A stretch of 64,000 bases of DNA from Ferrimonas sediminum (GTDB lineage: Bacteria > Pseudomonadota > Gammaproteobacteria > Enterobacterales > Shewanellaceae), in contig NZ_FNEM01000001.1 in NCBI RefSeq assembly GCF_900100175.1, positions 434,001 to 498,000 on the forward strand. Direction: 5' to 3'. Positions 7,523 to 16,079 of the stretch are shown here, in pieces (position 1 is the stretch's first letter; every line of letters begins with the position of its first letter). The position numbers and the translations under genes were made by a program. The notes under the pieces were generated by a model. It ran no database searches. It had not been told where the DNA came from and saw only the letters and a program-made list of their open reading frames with translations.

Positions 7523-9115
7523 TTAATGTTTGAAGTGGCGTTGTCCGGTAAAGATCATCACCATCCCGTGCTCGTTCGCCGCATCAATCACTTCCTGATC
7601 CCGCATCGAACCGCCAGGCTGAATCACGCACTTGATGCCGGCTTCGGCGGCGGCATCGATGCCGTCACGGAAGGGGAAGAAGGCGTCCGAGGCCATCACG
7701 GATCCTGGTACTTCCAGGCCCTCATCGGCGGCCTTGATGCCGGCGATCTTGGCGGAGTAGACGCGGCTCATCTGCCCGGCGCCGACACCGATGGTCATGC
7801 CGCCTTTGGCGTAGACGATGGCATTGGACTTAACAAACTTGGCCACCTTCCAGCAGAACAGGGCGTCCTTAAGCTGCTCGGCGCTGGGCTGGGCGTCGGA
7901 CACGACCGCCAGATCGGCCTCGGATACCATACCTTGGTCGCGGTCCTGCACCAGGATGCCGCCGTTGACACGCTTGATGTCGAACTCGGTGGTGCGGGAC
8001 TGCCACTGGCCACACTCCAGCAAGCGAACGTTCTGCTTGGCGGCAACGATGGCCTTGGCGTCTTCGCTGACGGACGGGGCGATGATCACCTCGACAAACT
8101 GGCGGTCGACAATGGCCTTGGCGGTTTCGCCATCCAGTTCACGGTTAAAGGCGATGATGCCGCCGAAGGCTGAGGTGGGATCGGTCTTAAAGGCACGATC
8201 GTAGGCTTGCAGCTGGGTCTCGCCCAGAGCCACACCGCAGGGGTTGGCATGCTTAACGATGACGCAGGCGGGCTGGTCAAACTCCTTGACGCACTCCAGC
8301 GCGGCATCGGTGTCGGCGATGTTGTTGTAGGACAGCGCCTTGCCCTGAAGCTGAATCGCGCTGGCTACCGAGGCTTCCTGCAGCTGTTTCTCGACGTAGA
8401 AAGCTGCATCCTGATGGCTGTTTTCGCCATAGCGCATGTCCTGCTTCTTTTCGAACTGCAGGTTGAAGGTGCGGGGAAACTTGGAGTCGGCATCGCCATC
8501 GGTGTTGTCGCCGTAGCTGGGTACCATGGTGCCGAAGTAGTTGGCGATCATGCCGTCGTAGGCGGCGGTGTGTTCAAAGGCGGCAATGGCCAGATCAAAG
8601 CGGGTGGCGTGGGTCAGACCGTTGTGGTTGGCGTCCATTTCGGCGATCACCCGATCGTAGTCATGGGCGTTAACGACGATGGTGACGTCTTTGTGGTTTT
8701 TGGCCGCAGAACGAACCATGGTCGGGCCACCGATGTCGATGTTTTCGACCGCATCGGCCAGGGTACAGCCGGTTTTGGCGACGGTGTCTGCAAAGGGGTA
8801 GAGGTTAACCACCACCATGTCGATGGGCTTGATGCCGTGGCTGTCCATCACCGCATCGTCCTGCTCGCGCCGGCCAAGAATGCCGCCGTGAACCTTGGGA
8901 TGCAGGGTTTTGACGCGGCCATCCATCATCTCCGGAAAGCCGGTGTAGTCGGAGACTTCGGTCACGGGCAGACCGGCGTCGGCGATCAACCGAGCGGTAC
9001 CGCCGGTGGACAGCAGCTCCACGCCGCGCTCGGTCAGGGCCCGGGCAAAGTCGACCATGCCGGTTTTATCGGACACACTCAGCAGTGCGCGACGAATTGG
9101 ACGTGCAGATTCCAT
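7523..9115 (-). CDS. purH: Bifunctional AICAR transformylase / IMP cyclohydrolase
   Basis: PurH performs the last two steps of IMP synthesis: formyl transfer from 10-formyl-THF to AICAR, then ring closure. At 530 residues it has the family length. The N-terminal MGS-like cyclohydrolase domain is seen in [20 protein letters not shown] and [20 protein letters not shown]; the transformylase domain has [23 protein letters not shown] and [10 protein letters not shown]. Aagga lies upstream of the ATG. It leads the purHD unit; its leader contains two inverted repeats described separately. Confidence 0.97.
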   Translation of the reverse strand: MESARPIRRALLSVSDKTGMVDFARALTERGVELLSTGGTARLIADAGLPVTEVSDYTGFPEMMDGRVKTLHPKVHGGILGRREQDDAVMDSHGIKPIDMVVVNLYPFADTVAKTGCTLADAVENIDIGGPTMVRSAAKNHKDVTIVVNAHDYDRVIAEMDANHNGLTHATRFDLAIAAFEHTAAYDGMIANYFGTMVPSYGDNTDGDADSKFPRTFNLQFEKKQDMRYGENSHQDAAFYVEKQLQEASVASAIQLQGKALSYNNIADTDAALECVKEFDQPACVIVKHANPCGVALGETQLQAYDRAFKTDPTSAFGGIIAFNRELDGETAKAIVDRQFVEVIIAPSVSEDAKAIVAAKQNVRLLECGQWQSRTTEFDIKRVNGGILVQDRDQGMVSEADLAVVSDAQPSAEQLKDALFCWKVAKFVKSNAIVYAKGGMTIGVGAGQMSRVYSAKIAGIKAADEGLEVPGSVMASDAFFPFRDGIDAAAEAGIKCVIQPGGSMRDQEVIDAANEHGMVMIFTGQRHFKH

Positions 9116-9144
9116 GGGTACAGATCCTTTATGTAGGGTTAGCT

Positions 9145-9214
9145 CGTTGCCTCTGGGGCAACGTTATTATGGGAAGATATTTCGCTAAACCGTCACCGGA
9201 CGCCTTGGCGAAAT
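9145..9214 (-). promoter_or_regulatory. Two inverted repeats in the purHD leader
   Basis: Thirty bases before purH lies a 7-bp hairpin (cgttgcc/ggcaacg, 9145-9163). Further out lie the arms atttcgctaa (9179-9188) and ttggcgaaat (9205-9214), which pair at nine of ten positions. They may be regulatory (attenuation or repressor binding). I could not fit a standard PurR box. Confidence 0.35.
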
Positions 9215-9344
9215 ACCCTCGTCAGGACCCTGTTTTACCCTGCAGTCTGTGGCGCGCATTGTACGTGAAAATGCTCACAAAATCAGGTCTTATCCTCAAG
9301 TATCGTTCGCCCATAAGAAAAGAGCGTTCCGACATAGAAAACAT

Positions 9345-9376
9345 TTGACCTTTGACCTAACTCCAAGGTTTATACT
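9345..9376 (+). promoter_or_regulatory. MerR-type promoter/operator of zntR
   Basis: A -35 box ttgacc (9345-9350) and a -10 box tatact (9371-9376) are separated by 20 bp, the overlong spacer typical of ZntR-controlled promoters. Within the spacer accttt and aaggt arms form an imperfect dyad (accttTGAcc/actccaaggt). MerR proteins bind such dyads and untwist the DNA when metal is bound, so autoregulation is likely. Confidence 0.72.
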
Positions 9377-9405
9377 GGCTGCCATAGAGTAAGCGGGAGT
9401 GGATC

Positions 9406-9807
9406 ATGTACAAAATTGGTGAGCTGGCAGCGGCCTGTAAAGTAAAGCCCGATACATTAAGGTTTTATGAAAAGAATGGCCTGTTGCATCCAGCGAATCG
9501 TTCTGACAAAGGCTATCGCATCTACAGCGATGACGATGCTCAGCAGTTGCGCTTTATTCTCAGGGCCAAAGCGATGGGGTTCAGCCTGTCGGACATTCGG
9601 GAACTGTTGAATATCGAAGCCAGCCGCTCTGACTGGGCCTGCGCCGACGTCAAAGGGATGGTGGAAGCCAAGGTACAGGAGCTGCAAACCAAAATTGATG
9701 AAATGACCCGCCTGCGTGATTCCCTACAAGAGCTAGCGGATGCTTGTTGTGGTGGCCCGGAAAGTGCCATTCACTGCTCCATTCTCGACACTCTGGAGAC
9801 CAAATAA
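9406..9807 (+). CDS. zntR: MerR-family zinc-responsive regulator ZntR
   Basis: The 133-residue protein is collinear with E. coli ZntR: an N-terminal MerR winged helix (MYKIGELAAACKVKPDTLRF, with YEKNGLL), a dimerisation helix, and the metal-binding residues at the family positions, Cys79 (DWACAD), Cys114-Cys115 (DACCGG) and Cys124 (HCSILDTLE). ZntR senses Zn(II), Cd(II) or Pb(II) and activates efflux genes. Its stop overlaps the start of the downstream permease (TAATG), so both are made from one message behind a MerR-type promoter. In E. coli zntR is not linked to zntA; here it is coupled to a different pump. Confidence 0.9.
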   Translation: MYKIGELAAACKVKPDTLRFYEKNGLLHPANRSDKGYRIYSDDDAQQLRFILRAKAMGFSLSDIRELLNIEASRSDWACADVKGMVEAKVQELQTKIDEMTRLRDSLQELADACCGGPESAIHCSILDTLETK

Positions 9808-11072
9808 TGTTGTTGTTAGAGAACTTTCTGGATCTGTTTCTGGACTCGGCCCCCTGGCTACTGCTGGGGCTGTTTCTGGCGGGCATGCTGAAGATGTTTG
9901 TGCCGATGGAATGGATGAACCGTCAGTTGGGCGGCCATGGGTTCAAAACCACCCTCAAGGCGGCCATCTTTGGCGCGCCACTGCCCCTGTGTTCCTGCGG
10001 TGTGATTCCGGCCGCCGTTGGATTGCGCCGTTCCGGTGCGTCCAAGAGCGCCACCACCTCATTTCTGGTGTCGACACCGGAAACCGGCGTCGATTCGGTG
10101 TCGGTGTCCTACGTGCTTCTGGGGCCCTTTATGGCGGTAGTACGCCCCATTGCCGCCATTACCTCGGCCATTGTCGCCGGCCTGCTGGTGGGTAAAGATG
10201 ATGAGCCCGCAGCCAAGCCCGTCGTTAAAATGAAACCGATGCAGCCGTCCAGTGCCTTGATGGCCGCACCGGCAGCCACCATCAAACCTGCGCCTAAGGC
10301 CCAAGGCGGTTGTTGCAGCACTCAAGCGGAACCTAAGCCCCAGAGTAGTTGCTGTAGCTCTAAGCCGGAACCGGCGGTTAAGAGCAGTTGTTGCAGTGCC
10401 GAGCCCGCGCCCAAGGCCCAGAGCAGCTGCTGCAGTTCAAAACCGGCAGCCAAAGCCGACTCCGGTTGCTGCAGCAGCAAGTCGGAACCCAAGGCCACCG
10501 ATTCCGTCGTTACTCGCTTGTGGCAGGGGATCGTTTACGCCAGCAATGATCTGGTGAAAGACACCACGGTATGGTTACTCATCGGCCTGTTTTTTGCGGC
10601 GTTGGTTAATACCTTCGTGCCGCCTCAATACCTGGCCCAGTGGGGTGACGGTATCCTGGCGATGTCGTTGATGGTGCTGGTGTCGATTCCTATGTACATC
10701 TGTGCCACCGCGTCGACCCCGATTGCGGCCGGTCTGTTGTTGGCTGGTGTATCCCCCGGGGCAGTCCTGGTGTTTATGATGGCCGGCCCGGCCACCAACA
10801 TCGCGACTCTGGGAGTGGTACGTAAAGAGTTGGGGGCCCGCGCCTTGTGGGGCTATCTGGGGGGCGTCATTGGCACCGCTATGGTGTTTGGCTTTGTGGT
10901 CAATTTCCTGGTCAGTCAGTACGGTTTTACCGTGACACCCTTGGTAGGCGAGGAGCATCGTATGCTGCCTGAGCCTCTGCTGTACGGCAGTGCCCTGTTG
11001 CTGGCGGTGTTGATGATTAAAGCCCTGGCCCAGAGCGTTAAGCGGCGTCTGATGCCGGCGATCACCGGTTAA
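9807..11072 (+). CDS. SO_0444-family Cu/Zn efflux permease (DUF318/ArsP-related) with Cys-Cys repeat loop
   Basis: ATG 9807 overlaps the zntR stop by one base. The 421-residue protein has two blocks of four to five membrane helices. The first has the signature APLPLCSCGVIPAAVGLRRSG, the second IPMYICATASTPIAAGLLLAG and AGPATNIATLG, typical of PF03773 permeases and the SO_0444 Cu/Zn-efflux group. Between them is a soluble loop (about residues 135-235) whose last 65 residues are five tandem 13-residue units each with a Cys-Cys pair (169/170, 182/183, 195/196, 208/209, 221/222). The loop likely binds soft metal and feeds the channel. Family assignment is recognition; substrate (Zn, Cu, Cd) is inferred from ZntR linkage. 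Confidence 0.87.
   Translation: MLLLENFLDLFLDSAPWLLLGLFLAGMLKMFVPMEWMNRQLGGHGFKTTLKAAIFGAPLPLCSCGVIPAAVGLRRSGASKSATTSFLVSTPETGVDSVSVSYVLLGPFMAVVRPIAAITSAIVAGLLVGKDDEPAAKPVVKMKPMQPSSALMAAPAATIKPAPKAQGGCCSTQAEPKPQSSCCSSKPEPAVKSSCCSAEPAPKAQSSCCSSKPAAKADSGCCSSKSEPKATDSVVTRLWQGIVYASNDLVKDTTVWLLIGLFFAALVNTFVPPQYLAQWGDGILAMSLMVLVSIPMYICATASTPIAAGLLLAGVSPGAVLVFMMAGPATNIATLGVVRKELGARALWGYLGGVIGTAMVFGFVVNFLVSQYGFTVTPLVGEEHRMLPEPLLYGSALLLAVLMIKALAQSVKRRLMPAITG
10305..10499 (+). repeat. Five tandem 39-bp coding repeats (Cys-Cys metal-binding units)
   Basis: Codons for Cys-Cys start at 10311, 10350, 10389, 10428 and 10467, an exact 39-bp period. Each 13-residue unit reads roughly S-S-C-C-S-S-K-P-E-P-x-x-x. 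The units differ at the DNA level, so they are not a recent slippage product. Confidence 0.9.
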
Positions 11073-11091
11073 CCCGGACTGCGATAGAGCC

Positions 11092-11125
11092 AAACAACGC
11101 CGCCTAGCGGCGTTGTTTGCGTTTT
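11092..11125 (+). terminator. Terminator of the zntR-permease operon
   Basis: A 12-bp perfect stem (aaacaacgccgc/gcggcgttgttt, three-base loop) 20 bases after the stop is followed by gcgtttt. The T-tract is interrupted but the stem is very strong. Confidence 0.75.
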
Positions 11126-11335
11126 GACGGAGGGTGGCGTAGCAGAAGCATCGCAGGGAGTGTGGCCAGCCTCTTTGTTCTGACGCAAAGTACAGTGTTG
11201 AGGGTGTGATAGACTTTCTTTTGTAGGCAGTTGGATTTAATGTCTTTTTTGCTATGGGCGCGTTGGCTGTCGCTTTATTGCGCCCGTTGAATCATCCACC
11301 GGCACCCGGTTCGGTGACGGAATTCGGAGAGAAGC

Positions 11336-11620
11336 ATGAGTGCGTTATTGGTATTGGTGACGGCCCTGGCCGTTGAGCCCGGTTTGGACGGGGTGGAGAA
11401 CGGGGTCGAATACGTGTGCAGCAACGGTCAAAATGAGCGCCGTATCCAGGTGATCTATCCGAAAGGGGCCCCGCTGCCCTGTGAAGTGCACTATATCAAG
11501 GGCAGTGACAGTCAGGTGCTGTGGCGGGCCAACAATGAATCAGGCTACTGCGACGCCAGGGCGGCGGAGTTTGCCGAGAAACAGAAAGAGATGTATTTCC
11601 CCTGCACTCAGAATCAATGA
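11336..11620 (+). CDS. Conserved hypothetical small exported Cys-containing protein
   Basis: The ATG is preceded by cggagagaagc. The 94-residue product begins with a short hydrophobic stretch (MSALLVLVTALAVEP) that could be a signal peptide. It contains four Cys (YVCSNG, LPCEVHY, GYCDAR, FPCTQ) that could form two disulfides in the periplasm, and a segment SDSQVLWRANNESGYCDARAAEF that resembles small uncharacterised Shewanella/Vibrio proteins. A strong terminator follows 31 bases after the stop, so it is a single-gene unit. No function known. Confidence 0.75.
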   Translation: MSALLVLVTALAVEPGLDGVENGVEYVCSNGQNERRIQVIYPKGAPLPCEVHYIKGSDSQVLWRANNESGYCDARAAEFAEKQKEMYFPCTQNQ

Positions 11621-11651
11621 TTCGCTGTTTGTTACCCCACTCTTAACAGAG

Positions 11652-11676
11652 CCGGCGCACTGCGCCGGTTTTTTTT
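11652..11676 (+). terminator. Terminator of the small exported protein gene
   Basis: A 7-bp stem (ccggcgc/gcgccgg, loop act) is followed by eight T residues. Confidence 0.9.
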
Positions 11677-12618
11677 GCCCTGGTTCCGGTGGTGGCAGGG
11701 ACGGCCTTCCCGGAGAACATCTTTTTCTCTTTGGACTGCAGTTTGTGACCGTTTTTGCCCTCCGGGACAAAAGTGAGAGGTTGAAATTGCCAAAAAATCG
11801 TGCTGGAAAAGGGGGGAGTGGTTCGGGAGGTGAGTTTCGGGTGGGTGGCCCAACCGAATGGTGGTGATAATGGGTTACGTTTATCAACCACCTCTGTATT
11901 TAAATAACGAAATCAGCGGTGGTTATTCCATCACTGAGTGACCAGTCTCAATTATTTGCCAATAAAAAATTCCGGTTACTTACATTTTTCAATGGGCGGT
12001 TACCGACGCCGACGTTTGTGTGATCTGGATCGGCAATGTTCTAAAAGGCATTGCCCAATGTTTCTCATGTCTGGAGTGCTATCTATTTTTTCATTTTTTA
12101 AGTTTTATTAAATCAATTCGAATTTATTTCTACAAAGCCTATTGCTATCGCCTTTATATTGCCGGTTTATGACTTCTGATGGTCTAAGTTATAGGAACGA
12201 TTGGTGTGGGTGACGCCTATCTGGCTTAAAAGTTCGGCACTCTATTTTGCTTAATTTGCCTTATTTAACACTCGCTGCACTTTGAGGGTTATTTGTGATC
12301 CTTGTCTGGGTTGGGGGTTGGTTCGGGATCTTGATCTTGCTTCGTGCGGTGTCGTGGTCGCCGCTGTCGATGTTTTGCCGTGCATTTGCGATCGCGATCA
12401 CGCCGGTGGCGGTGGGGTGAAGCCACGGCGGGTTCGGGCTTGTTAAATTCCGCGGTGAATTGTTTCGGCCTGCGCGTGGCGAACGATGTGAGTTTGTGAG
12501 CTCGACTGGTGCGCTGTTTACTTGTTGGCGCTGGCTGCAACAACCGACACGAATGACCAACCCGGTGGCCCTTGATACGACGCCGGGTAAACCCTTCACC
12601 TTTATAAGGGAAAGTGAG
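11677..12618. other. About 940 bp without a convincing gene, upstream of the DcaP-like porin
   Basis: No frame here has both a start with ribosome site and protein-like composition. The middle (about 12060-12290) is strongly AT-rich. A 7-bp hairpin (ggcaatg/cattgcc) lies at 12031-12054 and a CRP-like palindrome at 12387-12402. From about 12300 to 12600 the DNA is GC-rich again, giving either a long leader for the porin gene or space for an unrecognised RNA. Confidence 0.6.
12387..12402. promoter_or_regulatory. Candidate CRP site upstream of the DcaP-like porin
   Basis: The 16-bp sequence tgcgatcgcgatcacg matches the consensus tgtgatctagatcaca at 12 positions and is nearly palindromic. It lies 217 bp before the porin ATG, so it would need a promoter inside the leader. 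Confidence 0.4.
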
Positions 12619-13659
12619 ATGTTTATTTCAAAAATTAAAAATGCTGCGTTAGTTGCCTCTCTTGCCGCTTTGGCTACCCCCGCAATGGCTGCTTATGAAA
12701 TTCAACTTAATGATAATGATAAATTGATTTTCGGTGGCTACATTAAAGTCGACGCCCGTTATGTTGACGGTGATGTGGCTTATAAAGATCAGTGGACCGG
12801 TGGCGGCACTGGCCTTGAGGAGAGCGCTTCTCAGTTCCGTATTTTTGCTAATGAAACCCGCTTTAATACTAAGTATATCCACGGTGATCTGACCGGCTTC
12901 ATCGAGATGGACTTCTTCGGTGGCGGCGGTAACGAAATTATCTCTAACTCCATCCATCCCCGTTTGCGCCATGCCTTTATCCAGTATCAGAATGTACTGG
13001 CCGGCCAGACCTGGACCACCTTCATGAACACCAGCGCCATTGGTGAAACCGCCGACTTCGGCAGCACCATGATGGGCATCTCTTTCCTGCGTCAGGGGCA
13101 GTTGCGTTACACCAACGGTGGCTTGCAGCTGTCATTGGAAAACCCTGAGAGCTTCGGCGGCGATACTGCCAACGACAAGCTGCCGGATGTGGTTGCCAAG
13201 TACACCTTCAAGGGTGACTGGGGTAACGTCTCTATTGCCGCGGTTGGTCGCCAGTTGAATACTGAGGGTGGCAACACCGAAACCGCCATCGGTGGCTCCA
13301 TTGCCGGTCGTATTCACACCTTCGGTAAAGATGATCTGCGCTTCCAGTATCATCAGGGCGAACTGGGCCGCTACGTCGGTACTGCCGCGGTCAAGGATCT
13401 GGTAGGCGAGAAGGTAGAAGACACCACCGCTTATAACGTGGCCTATCGTCACTTCTGGACCGAGTCTCTGCGCTCTACGCTGATCTACGGTCACATCGAA
13501 GGCGATGTGTCCGGTAACGAGACCACCCAGTGGGGTGTCAACCTGTTCAAGAACCTGACTCCGGAGCTGTCTGTGGGCATGGAAGTGGGTAACTACGCCA
13601 TCGACCACGAAGACAAAGACTCCTTCTACGGTCAGTTCTCCATGCGCTACGCGCTGTAA
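12619..13659 (+). CDS. DcaP-like outer-membrane porin
   Basis: ATG 12619 follows aagggaaagtgag and opens a clear signal peptide (MFISKIKNAALVASLAALATPAMA). The mature part has DKLIFGGYIKVDARY, FRIFANETRFNTKYIHGDLTGFIEMDFFGG, HAFIQYQNVLAGQTWTTFM and a final FSMRYAL with a C-terminal hydrophobic residue suited to BAM recognition. This is the DcaP pattern; DcaP porins are trimeric 16-strand channels for dicarboxylates and other small acids. At 346 residues it lacks the long N-terminal coiled coil of some members. Translation upstream of 12619 stays open but lacks porin character. A candidate CRP site upstream would suit a carbon-uptake channel. Confidence 0.85.
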   Translation: MFISKIKNAALVASLAALATPAMAAYEIQLNDNDKLIFGGYIKVDARYVDGDVAYKDQWTGGGTGLEESASQFRIFANETRFNTKYIHGDLTGFIEMDFFGGGGNEIISNSIHPRLRHAFIQYQNVLAGQTWTTFMNTSAIGETADFGSTMMGISFLRQGQLRYTNGGLQLSLENPESFGGDTANDKLPDVVAKYTFKGDWGNVSIAAVGRQLNTEGGNTETAIGGSIAGRIHTFGKDDLRFQYHQGELGRYVGTAAVKDLVGEKVEDTTAYNVAYRHFWTESLRSTLIYGHIEGDVSGNETTQWGVNLFKNLTPELSVGMEVGNYAIDHEDKDSFYGQFSMRYAL

Positions 13660-13673
13660 GGGCAGGCGGGGCG

Positions 13674-13696
13674 GCCGGGGAAACCGGCTGCTCTTT
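13674..13696 (+). terminator. Weak hairpin after the DcaP-like porin
   Basis: A 5-bp stem (gccgg/ccggc, loop ggaaa) 14 bases past the stop is followed by tgctcttt. It may act alone or with the stronger bidirectional terminator at 13778. Confidence 0.35.
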
Positions 13697-13777
13697 TAGA
13701 AGTGTGCACTCAGGACCGAGGGGCAATCAGGATGGGTACCCCAGAGCGGGCGCATCGGCTGAGGGTCGTTCGGGCAC

Positions 13778-13810
13778 AAAAAAAGCCAGTCGCCTGGCGA
13801 CTGGCTTTTT
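13778..13810. terminator. Strong bidirectional terminator between the two porin genes
   Basis: An 11-bp inverted repeat (agccagtcgcc/ggcgactggct) separated by one base is flanked by seven A and five T residues. It serves the convergent DcaP-like and general porin genes. Confidence 0.9.
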
Positions 13811-13835
13811 GATGACTGCTGCTAAGGCAGAGTCA

Positions 13836-14864
13836 TTAGAAGCGGTAGCGCAGACCTACGGTGAATACGCTGTCATCGATGTCTTCAGCACCTTTCACGG
13901 AAGCATCGTAGTAAGCGTAGTGGCCGTAAACGTAAGCGGCTTTGCTCAGGGTGTAGTCACCACCGATGGTGTAGTTGGTTACATCTTCAACGGTACCGGT
14001 GTTGGTGTCGTCAGCGTTGGCTTTCTTAGCGAAAGTACCCATGCCGCCGTCGTCGAAGCCGTACTGAGCTTTCAGCATGAAGTTACCCAGAGGGTACTTG
14101 GCGGACAGGGTGTAACCGGTAGCGTCGATGCTGGAATCGGAAGTTTTTTCACTGTCCTGGTAGATGGCACCCAGAGCCAGTTCGCCAACTTTAACCTGAC
14201 CGGTGATACGGTAGGCGGTCAGACCCTTGATGCCGTCAACGTAACCGGCACCGACATAGTAGTTGGCTTTCTTCAGCTTCTTGTCACCGTAGCCTACCAT
14301 CAGGGCGAAGTTGTCGCCGTCATCGCTGGTGGCGCCATCGTTGTCGTCTTCCAGGATGTAGGTGGCTTTTGCGGAAACCAGACCCATGCTAGGCAGGGTG
14401 TAGGTCACGCCATCGGCAACACGATCCTGACCAGGCAGAATCATGGTGATGTCGGCGTTCAGGTTACCGAATGCATCGGCACCGCCTTCGGAGCCTTTAA
14501 AGGCAGTGTCGTTACGACCGAAGACCACTTCACCGAAACCACCGGCCAGACCCAGGTAGGTGTTACGAGAGGAGAAGGTGTCGGCATCGTTGTCGGTACC
14601 GTTAACACCGAACTCAGCCTTGTAGACCAGCTTCAGTGCGCTGTTGATCTCGTGAGAACCTTTGATACCGATGTTGGAAGAGTTGTTTTCCAGCACGGTG
14701 CCTTTGTCGTTGGAGGTACCCTGTACGGTGTAACCGGTGTCGGAATCGGTTACGGAGATGTTCAGGTCACCATAGAAAGTTGGCATTTCTGCCATAGCAC
14801 CAAAAGAAGCTGCTGCGAAGATGGAAGCAACTGAAAGGGCTAGCGTCCGTTTTTGCATGATCAT
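13836..14864 (-). CDS. General outer-membrane porin (Gram-negative Porin_4/OmpC-like family)
   Basis: I start at ATG 14864 (caggagtaaaATG); an alternative ATG lies at 14858. A further-upstream extension lacks support. The product is 342 residues with a signal peptide ending FGAMA before EMPTFYGDLNIS. Features typical of general trimeric porins are SSNIGIKGSHEINSALKLVYKAEFGVNG, RNTYLGLAGGFGEVVFGRNDTAFKG and the C-terminal FTVGLRYRF ending in Phe. It forms a diffusion channel for small hydrophilic solutes. Codon use looks like that of a highly expressed gene. The 347-base spacer upstream should hold its promoter. Confidence 0.9.
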   Translation of the reverse strand: MIMQKRTLALSVASIFAAASFGAMAEMPTFYGDLNISVTDSDTGYTVQGTSNDKGTVLENNSSNIGIKGSHEINSALKLVYKAEFGVNGTDNDADTFSSRNTYLGLAGGFGEVVFGRNDTAFKGSEGGADAFGNLNADITMILPGQDRVADGVTYTLPSMGLVSAKATYILEDDNDGATSDDGDNFALMVGYGDKKLKKANYYVGAGYVDGIKGLTAYRITGQVKVGELALGAIYQDSEKTSDSSIDATGYTLSAKYPLGNFMLKAQYGFDDGGMGTFAKKANADDTNTGTVEDVTNYTIGGDYTLSKAAYVYGHYAYYDASVKGAEDIDDSVFTVGLRYRF

Positions 14865-15211
14865 TTTACTCCTGACGATCAATGAATACCCGACCCTAGA
14901 TTCACATCGCGGCAACATTTAATTCCGCATGACAATGAAAGATCAGGCTTTTTAATTATTTTGCGCCAACGATTCTGGCAGGAAGCGTGTGACATGCAAC
15001 TGTCTTGGGTGGCGTTTTTTGAGCTGGCGCACGTTTTAAGGTGAAATAGTTGTGAATCTTGCTCAGTGTCAATAAAGGACCATTTAATTCATTGAATCAA
15101 TGAAATTATCTGGTTATGGTTATCGGTTCCTCTCCGTGAAAATTCGCGCCCGCATCGGCTCCTCCTGTATCCCCTGTTATACTGCTCACCTCTGTTTTTG
15201 GAATTTCAGTA
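14865..15211. other. Divergent intergenic region between porin and tcdA
   Basis: It is AT-richer than the flanking genes and should contain the porin promoter (minus strand) and the tcdA promoter (plus strand). I see no RNA gene, and no operator that I could assign. Confidence 0.5.
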
Positions 15212-16000
15212 ATGAACGACGATTACCTTCAGCGATTCGGTGGAATCGGCCGCCTCTATGGAGCCGCGGCACTGCAATATTTTTCCCGGGCCCATGTCTG
15301 TGTGGTCGGGATCGGCGGGGTCGGCACCTGGGTAGCCGAGGCCCTGGCCCGAAGTGGCATCGGCCAACTGACGCTGATCGATCTCGATGACATCTGCATC
15401 ACCAACAGCAATCGCCAGTGTCATGCGTTAACGCACACCATTGGTCAATCCAAGGTGGCGGTGATGGCACAGCGCATTCGCGACATCAACCCGGATTGCA
15501 AGGTGAATGAGGTGGAGGAGTTTGTCGACGTCGACAACCTGTTTGAGCTGATCGATGATCAGCTGGATTATCTGGTGGACTGCATCGACAGCGTCAAGGC
15601 TAAGGCGGCGTTGATTGCCCACTGCAAGCGGCGCAAGATCAAGCTGGTTACTGTCGGCGGCGCCGGCGGGCAGTTGGATCCCACTCGGGTTCAGGTGGCC
15701 GATCTGGCCAAAACCTATCAGGATCCCCTGGCTGCCAAGGTGCGCAACCTGCTGCGACGGGAGTACAACTTCAGCAAAAACCCGAAGCGCCGTTTTCAGG
15801 TGGAGTGCGTGTTCTCGGATGAGCAGCTGAAATACCCCGGTGCCGATGGTCAGATCTGTCTGGCGAAAGGGGCTGCCGAGGGCCCCAAGGCGATGGACTG
15901 CGCCAGTGGCTTCGGTGCGGTCACGCCACTGACCGGTACCTTTGGTTTTGTTGCTGCCAGTCGGGTATTGATCAAACTGGCCGAAAAGGCCCATCGTTGA
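15212..16000 (+). CDS. tcdA: tRNA threonylcarbamoyladenosine dehydratase
   Basis: TcdA (formerly CsdL/YgdL) converts t6A at position 37 of ANN-decoding tRNAs into cyclic t6A in an ATP-dependent E1-like reaction. The 262-residue protein has the ThiF/E1 Rossmann motif VVGIGGVGTWVAEALARSGI (about residues 31-50), the LIDLDDICITNSNRQ segment that follows, and VDCIDSVKAKAALI. In E. coli the gene lies beside csdA and csdE, whose sulfur-transfer proteins interact with it; the same three genes lie here, separated by one unrelated gene and inverted. Confidence 0.95.
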   Translation: MNDDYLQRFGGIGRLYGAAALQYFSRAHVCVVGIGGVGTWVAEALARSGIGQLTLIDLDDICITNSNRQCHALTHTIGQSKVAVMAQRIRDINPDCKVNEVEEFVDVDNLFELIDDQLDYLVDCIDSVKAKAALIAHCKRRKIKLVTVGGAGGQLDPTRVQVADLAKTYQDPLAAKVRNLLRREYNFSKNPKRRFQVECVFSDEQLKYPGADGQICLAKGAAEGPKAMDCASGFGAVTPLTGTFGFVAASRVLIKLAEKAHR

Positions 16001-16079
16001 GCCCGGCCCGAGGGCGGTTTGCTGTGACGGTGGGCCGCCGCATATACTGACAGAAGGCAATGAAGGTCAGGGGGTTGGC

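Noticed and set aside
8207-9136. A 309-codon open frame antisense to purH
   Set aside because: Antisense shadow of purH; Gly/Val-rich with no recognisable motif.
9158-9172. Possible PurR operator in the purHD leader (gcaacgttat)
   Set aside because: The GCAA-N-CG-N-TT spacing of the PUR box is not kept; only a fragment matches.
11481-11867. A 128-codon rightward frame after the small exported protein
   Set aside because: It begins inside the real gene in another frame and reads through its terminator.
13704-14834. A 376-codon open frame antisense to the general porin
   Set aside because: It covers the porin gene, which has a signal peptide and barrel strands; the antisense product is low-complexity Gly/Val-rich.
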